The position numbers and the translations under genes are program-made. This document shows positions 38,745-47,647 of a stretch of 64,000 nucleotides of DNA, piece by piece. Position 1 is the first letter of the stretch. The number at the start of each line of letters is the position of its first letter. The stretch is from Anabaena sp. UHCC 0187 (lineage in GTDB: Bacteria; Cyanobacteriota; Cyanobacteriia; Cyanobacteriales; Nostocaceae). Below the pieces are notes generated by a model. That model had not been told where the DNA came from and made no database searches. It saw nothing but the letters and a program-made list of their open reading frames with translations. The stretch lies in the NCBI RefSeq assembly GCF_009712035.1, contig NZ_VILB01000003.1:62001-126000 (forward strand). The letters are read 5' to 3'.

Positions 38745-40454
38745 TTACAAGTCATTCACAAGCTGAAACTTTTGATATGCTTGATTAACTGCTTGTATGG
38801 CAGTTTTAGCACTGCTAGAAGTGTTAATATCAGGATGATATAATCTTGCTAATCGCAGATAGGCAAGTTTGACATCTTTGGGGTGGGTTTTCGGTTCTAC
38901 GCCTAAAATTTCCCACCATTCCCCAGTTGAGGGTAAATGATCACCGCTGTGAACCTGTTGCCAAATCTTGAGAGTTCCACCTTTACCACCACTAATCAAG
39001 ATTCTACCATCTGCACTAAAAGTTAGGGGACTAAATCCCGAAATAGTTTCTATTAATTCCCCAGTTGCGATATTCCAAAGCTTGATGATTCCATCTTCAC
39101 TACTACTAGCAATAATTTTACCATCGGGGTGAAGAGCAATAGCAGAAATAGCCGTTGAGTATTTCTGCAAAGTGTAGCGTAATTCCCCTGTATGGAGATT
39201 CCAGAATTTAATTGTACTATCGGTACTGCCACTAATTAAAGTTTGATTATCGGGAGTAATTGCTAATGTATTGACTGCTGCTAAATGCTGATTAATAATA
39301 TAACGGGTTTCACCAGTTTGTAAATTCCAAATTCTGATAGTTTTATCAGCACTACCACTAACAAGAGTTGTACAATCAGGACTAATAGCAACAGATAAAA
39401 CTGCATCCATGTGTCCATTTAAAGTGCGTTTAATTGTTCCCGAATAACTTCCCCAAATTCTAATAGTTTTATCCGTACTACCACTAACAATAATATTACC
39501 ATTAGGACTATAAACAAGTGCATTTATAAAACCATTATGACTATAGGGAGAACTTAAATAAGAGAATGTGCGGTTATATCTTTTTGTTTCTAATTCCCAA
39601 CTACTGATTTTCCGATCTACACTACCACTAATTAACTGTTTTCCGTCGGGACTAATAGCCACAGATAACACAGCTTCAGCTTGTCCAGAAAAAGTATATA
39701 GCAATTTTCCAGTTTGTAAATTCCATAAATTAACTTGTCTGTCATTGCTACCACTAACTAAGGTTTGGTTATCAGGATGAATAGCTACTGCATTCACAGT
39801 GGCGGTGTGTCCTTTGAGAGTTTTTACACATTGCCAAATTCCCGTTATTTGAGGAGTTATATTTAATATTTTTGGTTTGATTTTTGGAGGTTCAACATTT
39901 ATTTTAGCTTTTAATTTATTTAACTCATTGTCAACTTCTAAAGCTGTAAATTTGGCATTTATATCATCACCAGATAATTCTAATAATGCTTCAAAATAAT
40001 AATCATTTTGTAAAACTTTTGCTTCCATACGTTCAAAAAGCTGTATGGGAGGTTCTTTAAATTCCGAATCATCTAATAATTTAGCCACACCATAAGCAGC
40101 AAGTCCTAAAACAGCACCAATTCCCGCCATTGGTACAGTACCAATACCAAAAGCTAAACCAATTTTAGGCGCAACAAATCCTATTCCACCAACAATATTA
40201 GAAACGCCAACACCACCTACAGCACCTATACCCATTGCACCATAAGCTACTGTATCCCCTTCCGTGATTCCTTTGAAAGCACCATAAACAGCAGCGCCAA
40301 CAACCGCACCCGCAGCGGTTACAGAAGCAGCACCTATTCCCACACCCCCAAAGCTTCCAGCTATTCCAATACCTCCGACTGTGGAGGAAATAGTCGCACC
40401 TGTTAATGTTCCGGTGGTGATAAATGCTGCACCTGTTTGGGATGTTGCTTTCAT
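38745..40454 (-). CDS. Glycine-rich / WD40 / C-terminal J-domain protein
   Basis: 569 residues in three parts. Residues 1-130 are Gly/Ala-rich and hydrophobic with glycine-zipper spacing (e.g. 'VGGIGIAGSFGGVGIGAA'), suggesting membrane association. About 208-500 is a WD40 propeller of about seven blades ('LVSGSADKTIRIWNLQTG', 'LISGSTDSTIKFWNL'). About 508-565 is a J domain with the HPD motif ('LARLYHPDINTS'). J domains recruit DnaK/Hsp70, so this could present WD40-bound clients to Hsp70 at a membrane. J domains are usually N-terminal; this one is at the C-terminus. Function otherwise unknown. Confidence 0.85.
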   Translation of the reverse strand: MKATSQTGAAFITTGTLTGATISSTVGGIGIAGSFGGVGIGAASVTAAGAVVGAAVYGAFKGITEGDTVAYGAMGIGAVGGVGVSNIVGGIGFVAPKIGLAFGIGTVPMAGIGAVLGLAAYGVAKLLDDSEFKEPPIQLFERMEAKVLQNDYYFEALLELSGDDINAKFTALEVDNELNKLKAKINVEPPKIKPKILNITPQITGIWQCVKTLKGHTATVNAVAIHPDNQTLVSGSNDRQVNLWNLQTGKLLYTFSGQAEAVLSVAISPDGKQLISGSVDRKISSWELETKRYNRTFSYLSSPYSHNGFINALVYSPNGNIIVSGSTDKTIRIWGSYSGTIKRTLNGHMDAVLSVAISPDCTTLVSGSADKTIRIWNLQTGETRYIINQHLAAVNTLAITPDNQTLISGSTDSTIKFWNLHTGELRYTLQKYSTAISAIALHPDGKIIASSSEDGIIKLWNIATGELIETISGFSPLTFSADGRILISGGKGGTLKIWQQVHSGDHLPSTGEWWEILGVEPKTHPKDVKLAYLRLARLYHPDINTSSSAKTAIQAVNQAYQKFQLVNDL

Positions 40455-40460
40455 GGTTAT

Positions 40461-40500
40461 TGTCAGAATCAGGATTTACAGGATTTAAGGATTGAGAGGA
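40461..40500. repeat. TCAGGATTTACAGGATT dispersed repeat
   Basis: TCAGAATCAGGATTTACAGG and onward, just upstream of the WD40/J gene start. The same family forms the palindrome at 55035-55148. Confidence 0.65.
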
Positions 40501-40560
40501 TATTTATTTGTGTCATCTAATAATCTATTATTCCCGATAATAGCACCTATGAATTTTTTA

Positions 40561-41079
40561 TTAATCAGTTCCACCCCAAGTCCACACAGGATTACCTATT
40601 TTCATTCCTTGTTTGAGAACTATTAAAGGATAATCATTAGCATCAAAACCACCTGCTAAATCAAGCATAAAATAAACTTTACCTTTAACAAAATGCAGCC
40701 GCAAATGATTAGTAGTTCCAGTATATTTTTCACCATCAATTTTGGTGATTCCAGCAGAAGCAAAACATTTTGCATATTTGGGTTTTAATGTTCCTACCCA
40801 TGTAGTGCTAAAGCTATTATTTGCGCTGACAGAAATATTATTTGCGTACTCACTTAAATTCACAGAACCGTCGGTAGCAAAACTACCTTCTTGATAAGGA
40901 CGGGGAATTTCAGTGACAATAACTTTATCTGGACAACTTTGTTTTCGCTCGTTTTGATTATAAACTTTGAGTTCAATTTTATTTGCTACCTTTTGCGCTT
41001 GAACGTTAAAGGAGGGGAATAGGGAAAGTAAAATAATACTTATTCCAATGGTTAAAGATTGGGGGGGAATATTACGCAT
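40561..41079 (-). CDS. Secreted hypothetical protein
   Basis: About 172 residues from the ATG at 41079, which gives a good signal peptide (hydrophobic core about 9-24, cleavage after VQA); the longer frame to 41160 would bury it. The mature part is strand-rich with two Cys (in 'KQSCPDKV' and 'YAKCFASAG'), which could form a disulfide. No family recognised. It is probably exported, and ends 'GNPVWTWGGTD'. Confidence 0.65.
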   Translation of the reverse strand: MRNIPPQSLTIGISIILLSLFPSFNVQAQKVANKIELKVYNQNERKQSCPDKVIVTEIPRPYQEGSFATDGSVNLSEYANNISVSANNSFSTTWVGTLKPKYAKCFASAGITKIDGEKYTGTTNHLRLHFVKGKVYFMLDLAGGFDANDYPLIVLKQGMKIGNPVWTWGGTD

Positions 41080-41191
41080 GGGGTTATTAAATGTGTTTGT
41101 AAGTTTATTTGCGGTGTAAGATTTTTTCAGAAAATACGATTTTACTATCAAAGATAACACTAAAAAGGTAATTATCTGTATGAGTTTATCT

Positions 41192-41222
41192 CACGCAGAG
41201 GCGCAGAGTCACAGAGAGAAAT
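41192..41222. repeat. Dispersed CGCAGAG-type repeat
   Basis: CTCACGCAGAGGCGCAGAGT and onward in the divergent spacer between the secreted protein and the membrane protein genes. Confidence 0.75.
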
Positions 41223-41298
41223 CAAGAGTGTGGTATAAATATCAGGCTAAAAGTGACACTATAGTGATACTATATGTATAATTCACTTTGTAGTAGTT

Positions 41299-42237
41299 AT
41301 GACTAAGCCAAAAACGAACAAATTTACTTGGACAGAGTGGTTTCCATATCCTAGTTCCTGGTTAAAAGCCTTTATTTTAGCCTTATTTTTAGGAATTATT
41401 ATCAGAATTATCTCATTTACTGGAGAGATAAGCTATAAAATAGCTAATTTTGCTAATAGTCCAGAATTATTTGTTATATTTACAATTTTGCTAATCATAT
41501 CACCAATTGTCCTAATTACTTTTACTCACCACATATTTCATATAATTATCGGAAAAATTTTTCCTAAAATACAATCTCCAGAGATGCAAAATATTCAAGG
41601 ATATATACCAGGAATAGTAAGTATTTGGGAAGGTTTATATGGTTGGCTAGTGATTGCTTTATCGTCATTTATATTATTGTTAATCACTGCATTAATAAGC
41701 CCTGTATTTGATATAAAATTCCATGAAACCACCAAAATTTATAACGATTATGAAAAAACCATAATATGTATATTTGGATTTACTTGGATAACTACTGGTG
41801 CATTTATTTATCAAATTGATTTTTTATTTAAAAGACATTTATTATCAATCTCCCTAGCCAATAGTAATGACAAAAAAGAATCTCAAATTGATCAAGTAGA
41901 AGTACAACTAAATACGTTAAAAGGAGATCATGGTTTAACTGAAATGAAAGATACAAAAAAATCACTAACAACTTCCCAATTATCTCCAATTGCACAACAA
42001 AAAGATGAGTTTACAGAAGCCATAATTTTAGCTAAAAAGGCAGCACAAATAACTCGCTTTGCTAAAACTAAAGCTGAGTGGTATCAAGTAGGTATTGCAT
42101 GGCAAAAAACCATAGAAATGATGAAAACTGTACCAATTTCTGATCCGAATTATAAAGCAGCACAACAAAAAATCATTGATTATCAGAAATACATAAATTG
42201 TGCTAAAAAAGCAGTGAATAGTCAAAATATTAACTAA
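41299..42237 (+). CDS. Four-helix membrane protein with C-terminal helical module
   Basis: 312 residues. About four membrane helices are predicted by eye (about 20-38, 55-75, 115-138, 155-175). A charged linker follows, then a C-terminal module (about 240-305; 'ITRFAKTKAEWYQVGIAWQK', 'MKTVPISDPNYKAAQQKI') that recurs at the ends of many cyanobacterial proteins and may bind partners. No enzyme family was recognised, so function is unknown. Confidence 0.65.
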   Translation: MTKPKTNKFTWTEWFPYPSSWLKAFILALFLGIIIRIISFTGEISYKIANFANSPELFVIFTILLIISPIVLITFTHHIFHIIIGKIFPKIQSPEMQNIQGYIPGIVSIWEGLYGWLVIALSSFILLLITALISPVFDIKFHETTKIYNDYEKTIICIFGFTWITTGAFIYQIDFLFKRHLLSISLANSNDKKESQIDQVEVQLNTLKGDHGLTEMKDTKKSLTTSQLSPIAQQKDEFTEAIILAKKAAQITRFAKTKAEWYQVGIAWQKTIEMMKTVPISDPNYKAAQQKIIDYQKYINCAKKAVNSQNIN

Positions 42238-42263
42238 ACATTAAAATAAATTACTTCCTTCCG

Positions 42264-42300
42264 CGTTCTTCTTTGCGCCTGGAGCGTCTCTGCGTGAAAA
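42264..42300. repeat. Dispersed repeat, inverted orientation
   Basis: TTTGCGCCTGGAGCGTCTCT then GCGTGAAA: a degenerate, reverse-oriented member of the CGCAGAG family between the membrane protein and bciB. Confidence 0.6.
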
Positions 42301-42388
42301 AAAACTCTTATCCAAATCAAAACACCCACATCACATCCCCAAACGGTAAGGTAATAAAAGCCATATTTAGTAAAAATAAACAAAATAG

Positions 42389-43582
42389 ATGACATCCATA
42401 GAATCCCACAAAAAAGCCAAAGCCCTCAAACCCGGAAGCGTGCGCCCCGCCAAAGAACTATGTAGCGAATGCGGACTATGCGACACCTACTATATCCACT
42501 ACGTCAAAGAAGCGTGCGCCTTCATTACCCAAAGAATAGACGAACTAGAAACCACCACCCATAAACGCCCCCGCAACCTCGAAGACGAAAACGAACTCTA
42601 CTTTGGAGTTCATCAAGAAATGATGTCCGCCAGAAAACAACAACCCATAGAAGGCGCACAATGGACAGGAATAGTTAGCAGCATAGCCATAGAAATGCTC
42701 AATCGTGGCTTAGTAGAAGGCGTAGTCTGTGTGCAAAACACCAAAGAAGACCGCTTTCAACCCATGCCCATCATCGCCCGTACACCCGAAGAAATACTAG
42801 CAGCTAAAGTCAATAAACCTACCCTATCCCCCAACCTCTCCGTATTAGAAGAAATCGAAAAATCAGGAATGAAACGGTTATTAGTCATCGGTGTAGGTTG
42901 TCAAATCCAAGCATTACGCGCTGTAGAGAAAAAACTTGGCTTAGAAAAACTCTATGTACTGGGAACACCATGCGTAGATAACGTTACCCGCGCCGGACTG
43001 CAAAAATTCCTAGAAACCACCAGCCGTTCCCCCCAAACAGTCGTCAGCTACGAATTTATGCAAGACTTCCGAGTCCACTTTAAACACGAAGACGGTTCAG
43101 AAGAAACAGTCCCCTTCTTCGGCTTAAAAACCAACGTCCTCAAAGACATCTTCGCACCATCATGTATGAGTTGCTTCGATTACGTCAACTCCCTCGCTGA
43201 TATCGTCGTTGGGTATATGGGCGCACCCTACCAATGGCAATGGATAGTAGTTAGAAACGATACAGGCAAAGAAATGCTCGAACTTGTCAAAGACCAACTC
43301 CACACCCAGCCCGTCATGTCCCAAGGAAACCGGAAACCCGCCGTACAGCAAAGCATACCAGCTTACGATCAAGCAGTTACCTTACCCATGTGGGCAGCGA
43401 AATTAATGGGAGTCGTGATAGATAAAATTGGCCCCAAAGGACTGGAATATGCGAGATTTTCCATAGATTCCCACTTTGCGAGAAATTATTTATATGTGAA
43501 GCGGAATCATGGAGAGAAATTAGAAGCTCATGTACCGGAGTTTGCGAAGCGGATAGTGGGGCAGTATAAGTTACCGAAATGA
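42389..43582 (+). CDS. bciB: Divinyl chlorophyllide 8-vinyl reductase, BciB type
   Basis: 397 residues, matching slr1923-type proteins of the coenzyme F420 hydrogenase beta-subunit family. N-terminal Cys cluster 'LCSECGLCDTYY' and later 'GTPCVDNVTR' and 'APSCMSCFDYVNSLADIVVG' supply Fe-S ligands; the flavin site is expected between them. It reduces the C8-vinyl group of divinyl chlorophyllide using reduced ferredoxin during chlorophyll a synthesis. The relative 7-hydroxymethyl chlorophyll reductase (HCAR) is the main alternative. The 5' half is noticeably GC-richer than its neighbours. Confidence 0.87.
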   Translation: MTSIESHKKAKALKPGSVRPAKELCSECGLCDTYYIHYVKEACAFITQRIDELETTTHKRPRNLEDENELYFGVHQEMMSARKQQPIEGAQWTGIVSSIAIEMLNRGLVEGVVCVQNTKEDRFQPMPIIARTPEEILAAKVNKPTLSPNLSVLEEIEKSGMKRLLVIGVGCQIQALRAVEKKLGLEKLYVLGTPCVDNVTRAGLQKFLETTSRSPQTVVSYEFMQDFRVHFKHEDGSEETVPFFGLKTNVLKDIFAPSCMSCFDYVNSLADIVVGYMGAPYQWQWIVVRNDTGKEMLELVKDQLHTQPVMSQGNRKPAVQQSIPAYDQAVTLPMWAAKLMGVVIDKIGPKGLEYARFSIDSHFARNYLYVKRNHGEKLEAHVPEFAKRIVGQYKLPK

Positions 43583-43613
43583 TGGCTCACGCAGAGGCGC
43601 AGAGACACAGAGA
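43582..43613. repeat. CGCAGAG-type repeat, left arm around GxxExxY gene
   Basis: CTCACGCAGAGGCGCAGAGA and CACAGAGAG, directly after bciB. It is inverted relative to the copy at 43997-44028, so the two bracket the small gene between them. Confidence 0.8.
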
Positions 43614-43617
43614 GTTT

Positions 43618-43995
43618 TCAGAGGCCGTTGACTACTCGTGTGATGCCGTCTTTGATGAGTGGGACGTTAAAGTTGATTAGTAGTCCGACTTTTTTATTAG
43701 CAAGGCGTAAATAGGTTAATAGCTGCTTTTTGTGTACAGGATGAACTGTTTCCACTGATTTGAGTTCGACAATCACCTTGTCTTCAACTATCAAATCAGC
43801 CCGAAAACCTTCCTCCAAAACCACACCTTCATAGAAGATAGGAATAATTACCTGTCTTCTCACCTCCAACTTTCGCCTTCTCAACTCAACATCCATCACC
43901 GTCTCATAAACCGACTCCAACAAACCAGGTCCCAAAGTAGTGTGAACCTTGAAAGCCACATCAACAATCATTCCCGAAATCTCATTCTCAATCAT
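43618..43995 (-). CDS. GxxExxY protein
   Basis: 125 residues containing the motif naming the family, 'GPGLLESVYE' (GxxExxY), then 'ELRRRKLEV', 'YEGVVLEEGFRADLIVEDKV' and 'VELKSVE'. The D-x(n)-E-x-K arrangement resembles PD-(D/E)xK nuclease folds. Function is not established. Both ends lie within a few bases of inverted dispersed repeats, suggesting that it travels with them or survives in repeat DNA. Confidence 0.85.
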   Translation of the reverse strand: MIENEISGMIVDVAFKVHTTLGPGLLESVYETVMDVELRRRKLEVRRQVIIPIFYEGVVLEEGFRADLIVEDKVIVELKSVETVHPVHKKQLLTYLRLANKKVGLLINFNVPLIKDGITRVVNGL

Positions 43996-43996
43996 A

Positions 43997-44028
43997 CTCT
44001 CTGTGCCTCTGCGTCTCTGCGTGCAAAA
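43997..44028. repeat. CGCAGAG-type repeat, right arm around GxxExxY gene
   Basis: ACTCTCTGTGCCTCTGCGTC and TCTGCGTG: the reverse complement of the left arm at 43582-43613, overlapping the region where the ribosome site of the GxxExxY gene should be. Confidence 0.8.
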
Positions 44029-44036
44029 ATCTTACC

Positions 44037-45287
44037 TCATAAAGTCCCCACAGCCTCAATAGCTGCTTGTAAAGCTATAGATACATGAGTCCAATGAGTC
44101 CCACCCTGGCAATAAACCACATAAGGCTCACGTAATGGACCATCTGCCGATAACTCTAAGGTACTCCCCTCAATAAATGTCCCCCCAGCCATGACTACCT
44201 GGCTTTCGTAGCCGGGCATATCGTCGGGGATGGGGTCGAGATAAGAGCCTATGGGTGAATACTGTTGAATGGCTTTGCAGAAGGCGATCAGTTTTTTGGC
44301 TGAACCGAGTTTAATCGCCTGAATGACATCTCCTCTGGGCACTAATGGTGGGGGGTTGACTGGATAACCAAGTTTGTCAAAGACATATCCTGTTAGGTAT
44401 GTTCCTTTCATGGCTTCCCCTACCATCTGCGGGGCTAAAAATAATCCTTGGAATAAGAGGCGGTTTTGATCAAAGGTTGCTCCTCCTTCGCTACCAATTC
44501 CGGGGGCTGTGAGTCTACAAGCTGCTGCTTCTACTAGGTCGGCGCGTCCGGCTATGTACCCCCCTGCACTGACAATTGTACCCCCAGGATTTTTAATCAA
44601 TGAACCAGCCATTAAGTCAGCACCAACATGGGTGGGTTCTTGGGTTTCGATAAATTCCCCATAGCAGTTGTCTACAAAACAAACTGTGTCGGGATTTTGC
44701 TGTTTGACTATGTTAACAATTTTCTCTATGTCGGCTATGGAGAGGCTTGGCCGCCATGAATATCCGCAGGAACGTTGAATCAATACTAACTTTGTGTTGT
44801 CGGTAATGCTAGTATTCAAGGTCTGCCAATCTATTTTTCCTTGATCAGTTAATTCCAATTGGCGGTATTTTATGCCAAAATCAATTAGAGAACCTTGGCC
44901 TTGTCCTCTCAAGCCAATTACCTCTTCCAAAGTATCGTAGGGAGAACCGACTACTGCTAACATTTCATCCCCAGGACGAAGTACACCATACAACGCACAA
45001 GCGATCGCATGAGTTCCCGAAACAAACTGCACTCGCACCACAGCAGCTTCAGCACCCATCACTTGGGCAAAAACTTTATCTAAAGTTTCTCGTCCTAGAT
45101 CGTCGTGTCCGTAGCCACTTACACCTGCAAAATGATGTGCGCCTACTCGGTGATGACGGAAGGCATCTAATACTCTTTTAAGATTATGCTTGACCTGAGC
45201 GTCAATACCAGAAAAAATTTCTAATAGCGCCTGTTCTGCTTCCCGCAGCCGTTCAAAGCTGTTCATCATTTCCTCATTCAAAAACAT
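44037..45287 (-). CDS. PLP enzyme, aluminium-resistance / Met gamma-lyase-like
   Basis: 416 residues of the YnbB/aluminium-resistance family of Cys/Met-metabolism PLP enzymes. Visible are 'AGVSGYGHDDLGRETLDKVFA' type N-terminal sequence (first part), 'VRVQFVSGTHAIACALYGVL' around the PLP phosphate site, 'VCFVDNCYGEF' (PLP Asp) and 'SLIKNPGGTIVSAGGYIAG' with the Schiff-base lysine. Databases often label it methionine gamma-lyase family; actual substrate is unknown. It is transcribed away from desC. Confidence 0.85.
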   Translation of the reverse strand: MFLNEEMMNSFERLREAEQALLEIFSGIDAQVKHNLKRVLDAFRHHRVGAHHFAGVSGYGHDDLGRETLDKVFAQVMGAEAAVVRVQFVSGTHAIACALYGVLRPGDEMLAVVGSPYDTLEEVIGLRGQGQGSLIDFGIKYRQLELTDQGKIDWQTLNTSITDNTKLVLIQRSCGYSWRPSLSIADIEKIVNIVKQQNPDTVCFVDNCYGEFIETQEPTHVGADLMAGSLIKNPGGTIVSAGGYIAGRADLVEAAACRLTAPGIGSEGGATFDQNRLLFQGLFLAPQMVGEAMKGTYLTGYVFDKLGYPVNPPPLVPRGDVIQAIKLGSAKKLIAFCKAIQQYSPIGSYLDPIPDDMPGYESQVVMAGGTFIEGSTLELSADGPLREPYVVYCQGGTHWTHVSIALQAAIEAVGTL

Positions 45288-45352
45288 AAAATAGATATGC
45301 GGATTTTAGGATCTCGCAGATTAGGCTGAACAATTTCTATTCAGGTTACTGC

Positions 45353-46168
45353 ATGACAATTGCTACTTCTAAACCTCCCATTAACTGGGTTAATACCCTA
45401 TTTTTCGTTTCATTGCACGTCGGCGCTCTATTTGCCTTAATTCCGAGCAATTTTAGCTGGAAGGCAATTGGTGTTGCTTTATTGCTTTACTGGGTGACTG
45501 GAGGTTTAGGTATTACTTTGGGATATCACCGTCTTGTCACTCACCGTAGTTTTCAAACGCCTAAATGGCTAGAGTATGTCTTGGTAATCTTTGGGACACT
45601 ATCTTGTGAAGGTGGTCCAATTGAATGGGTCGGTACACATCGGATTCACCACTTACATTCTGATACTGAATCTGATCCCCATGATTCAAATCAAGGTTTC
45701 TGGTGGAGTCACATGGGTTGGATGATTCATTTTGCTCCCGCTCACAGTCAAGTTCCTCGCTTCACTAAAGACATTATTGATGACCCAGTTTATCAGTTTT
45801 TACAGAAAAATTTCATTTTATTACAAGTTGCCTTGGGCATAGTCCTGTATTTCTTCGGTGGCTGGTCAATGGTAGTTTGGGGAATTTTCGCGCGGATTAT
45901 TTGGGTTTATCACTGTACTTGGTTGGTAAATAGTGCTACTCATAAGTTTGGTTACCGCACTTATGATTCTGGTGACCAGTCAACTAATTGTTGGTGGGTG
46001 GCTATTCTCGTATTTGGTGAAGGTTGGCACAATAACCACCACGCTTTTCAATACTCTGCTCGTCATGGTTTGGAATGGTGGGAAATTGATATGACTTGGA
46101 TGACAATTCAGTTATTACAATTACTAGGTCTAGCGACAAACGTAAAGCTGGCAGAGAAAAAGGCATAA
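45353..46168 (+). CDS. desC: Delta-9 acyl-lipid desaturase
   Basis: 271 residues with the three His boxes of the delta-9 class: 'HRLVTHRSF', 'HRIHHLH' and 'HNNHHAF', and membrane helices between them. It introduces the first double bond into membrane-lipid acyl chains, needing ferredoxin and O2. It is the first of three desaturase genes (desC-desA-desB), an arrangement known from Anabaena. A large inverted repeat follows it. Confidence 0.93.
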   Translation: MTIATSKPPINWVNTLFFVSLHVGALFALIPSNFSWKAIGVALLLYWVTGGLGITLGYHRLVTHRSFQTPKWLEYVLVIFGTLSCEGGPIEWVGTHRIHHLHSDTESDPHDSNQGFWWSHMGWMIHFAPAHSQVPRFTKDIIDDPVYQFLQKNFILLQVALGIVLYFFGGWSMVVWGIFARIIWVYHCTWLVNSATHKFGYRTYDSGDQSTNCWWVAILVFGEGWHNNHHAFQYSARHGLEWWEIDMTWMTIQLLQLLGLATNVKLAEKKA

Positions 46169-46184
46169 TACAGATTTCATGCTC

Positions 46185-46235
46185 AAAGTCAATAGTTTTA
46201 TAGTCAATTTTTGGCTTAAGACTATTGACTTTTTG
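46185..46235 (+). terminator. Long-loop hairpin between desC and desA
   Basis: AAAGTCAATAGT (46185-46196) pairs perfectly with ACTATTGACTTT (46221-46232), 12 bp, then T-rich sequence. The 24-nt loop is long for a terminator, but the position fits termination or attenuation after desC. Confidence 0.6.
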
Positions 46236-46308
46236 TGTGTAAATAAAGCAATTTTAAATTTATTTTTTTTAATTGCTGACTAACTATCCTAAGTTGTTGT
46301 TAAGTTGC

Positions 46309-46314
46309 TATAAT
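46309..46314 (+). promoter_or_regulatory. TATAAT -10 candidate for desA
   Basis: A consensus TATAAT 84 bases before the desA ATG. No acceptable -35 box is at 16-18 bases, so an activator-dependent (for example cold-responsive) promoter is possible. Confidence 0.35.
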
Positions 46315-46397
46315 CTCAGAAATTAATGTTACAAAACTTTGTAGCAAGTTACTTTTTTTAGTAAGCTTGTGTGCAGTCTGTTGTTTTTCAGGTATTC

Positions 46398-47456
46398 ATG
46401 ACTACATCAATCATCAAAAGTCAGGAAATAGCGGTCTCCACAGACCTTGGTAAAGACCAAATAAAACTAAAACATATTATCAAAAGTCTGCCCAAGGAAT
46501 GTTTTCAGAAAAATAGCCGCAAAGCATGGACAACTGTAATCCTCAGTTTATCTATGGCTACATTAGGCTATTATTTTATAGCAATTTCCCCTTGGTTTCT
46601 TTTACCCCTGGCTTGGATTTTTACAGGAACTGCTTTAACAGGTTTTTTCGTTATTGGCCATGATTGCGCTCATCGTTCATTTGCAAACCGTCGCTGGGTA
46701 AATGATTTAGTGGGACATTTCTTCATGATGTTCTTAATTTACCCTTTTCATAGCTGGCGCATTAAACATAATCATCACCATAAACATACTAACAAGCTAG
46801 ATGAAGATAATGCTTGGCATCCTATTAGAACAGAAGTTTTTGCAAGTTGGTCTAAAAATAGACAGTCCGCTTTTCAGTTTTTCATGAGTAAACGTCTCTG
46901 GTGGGTAGGTTCTATTGGCCATTGGGCAGTTGTGCATTTTGATTGGCGCAATTTCCAGAAAAAAGAACAAGCTAGTGTCAAACTTTCTGTGGCTGTAGTA
47001 GTTGCTTTTGCGGCTATTGTTTTCCCAAGTTTGATTATTACAACTGGTGTTTGGGGTTTTCTTAAATTCTGGGTTATTCCTTGGATGGTTTACCATTTCT
47101 GGATGAGTACCTTCACCATTGTTCACCACACTCTTCCAGATGTTCCTTTCAAAACTGCTGATAAATGGAATGAGGCTTTAGCACAGTTATTTGGAACTGT
47201 TCATTGTGATTATCCTCGTTGGGTAGAAATTCTTTGTCACGATATTAATGTTCATGTTCCCCATCATATTTCTACTGCAATTCCTTCCTATAATTTGCGG
47301 TTAGCTTACAGCAGCATCAAAGAAAATTGGGGTCCTCTTCTCCATGATGAATATAAATTCTCTTGGGATTTGATGAAAGAAATTACTAATCAATGTCAAC
47401 TCTACAAAACTGATATTGGTTATACTACTTTTGACGAATATCGAGCAGAGAGATAA
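46398..47456 (+). CDS. desA: Delta-12 acyl-lipid desaturase
   Basis: About 352 residues from the ATG at 46398; the in-frame codon at 46371 adds nine residues not expected from relatives. His boxes are 'HDCAHRS', 'HNHHHKH' and 'HVPHH', with paired membrane helices. It adds the delta-12 double bond to oleoyl lipids. Followed 191 bases later by desB. The class of fatty acids made (18:3 alpha) is implied by desC, desA and desB without desD in this window. Confidence 0.93.
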   Translation: MTTSIIKSQEIAVSTDLGKDQIKLKHIIKSLPKECFQKNSRKAWTTVILSLSMATLGYYFIAISPWFLLPLAWIFTGTALTGFFVIGHDCAHRSFANRRWVNDLVGHFFMMFLIYPFHSWRIKHNHHHKHTNKLDEDNAWHPIRTEVFASWSKNRQSAFQFFMSKRLWWVGSIGHWAVVHFDWRNFQKKEQASVKLSVAVVVAFAAIVFPSLIITTGVWGFLKFWVIPWMVYHFWMSTFTIVHHTLPDVPFKTADKWNEALAQLFGTVHCDYPRWVEILCHDINVHVPHHISTAIPSYNLRLAYSSIKENWGPLLHDEYKFSWDLMKEITNQCQLYKTDIGYTTFDEYRAER

Positions 47457-47647
47457 TAAAACATCAATTATGAACTTTGAAGTATGAATTTATTAATGAC
47501 TTCTAATTTCATAACCAATTTTTTTAGTTTGGCAATGAACCAAATCTGAAAGGGTTTAGGTAATTTGCCAATATTTCTCAGGTTAAATTCCAGAGGTAAC
47601 TAAAGATTACTTCACAGTTAATTGATAATTTACAATCAACCAATCCA

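Noticed and set aside
43582-44028. CRISPR array or phage attachment site at the inverted repeats
   Set aside because: Only two inverted arms and no regular spacers; they match dispersed intergenic repeats found elsewhere in the window.
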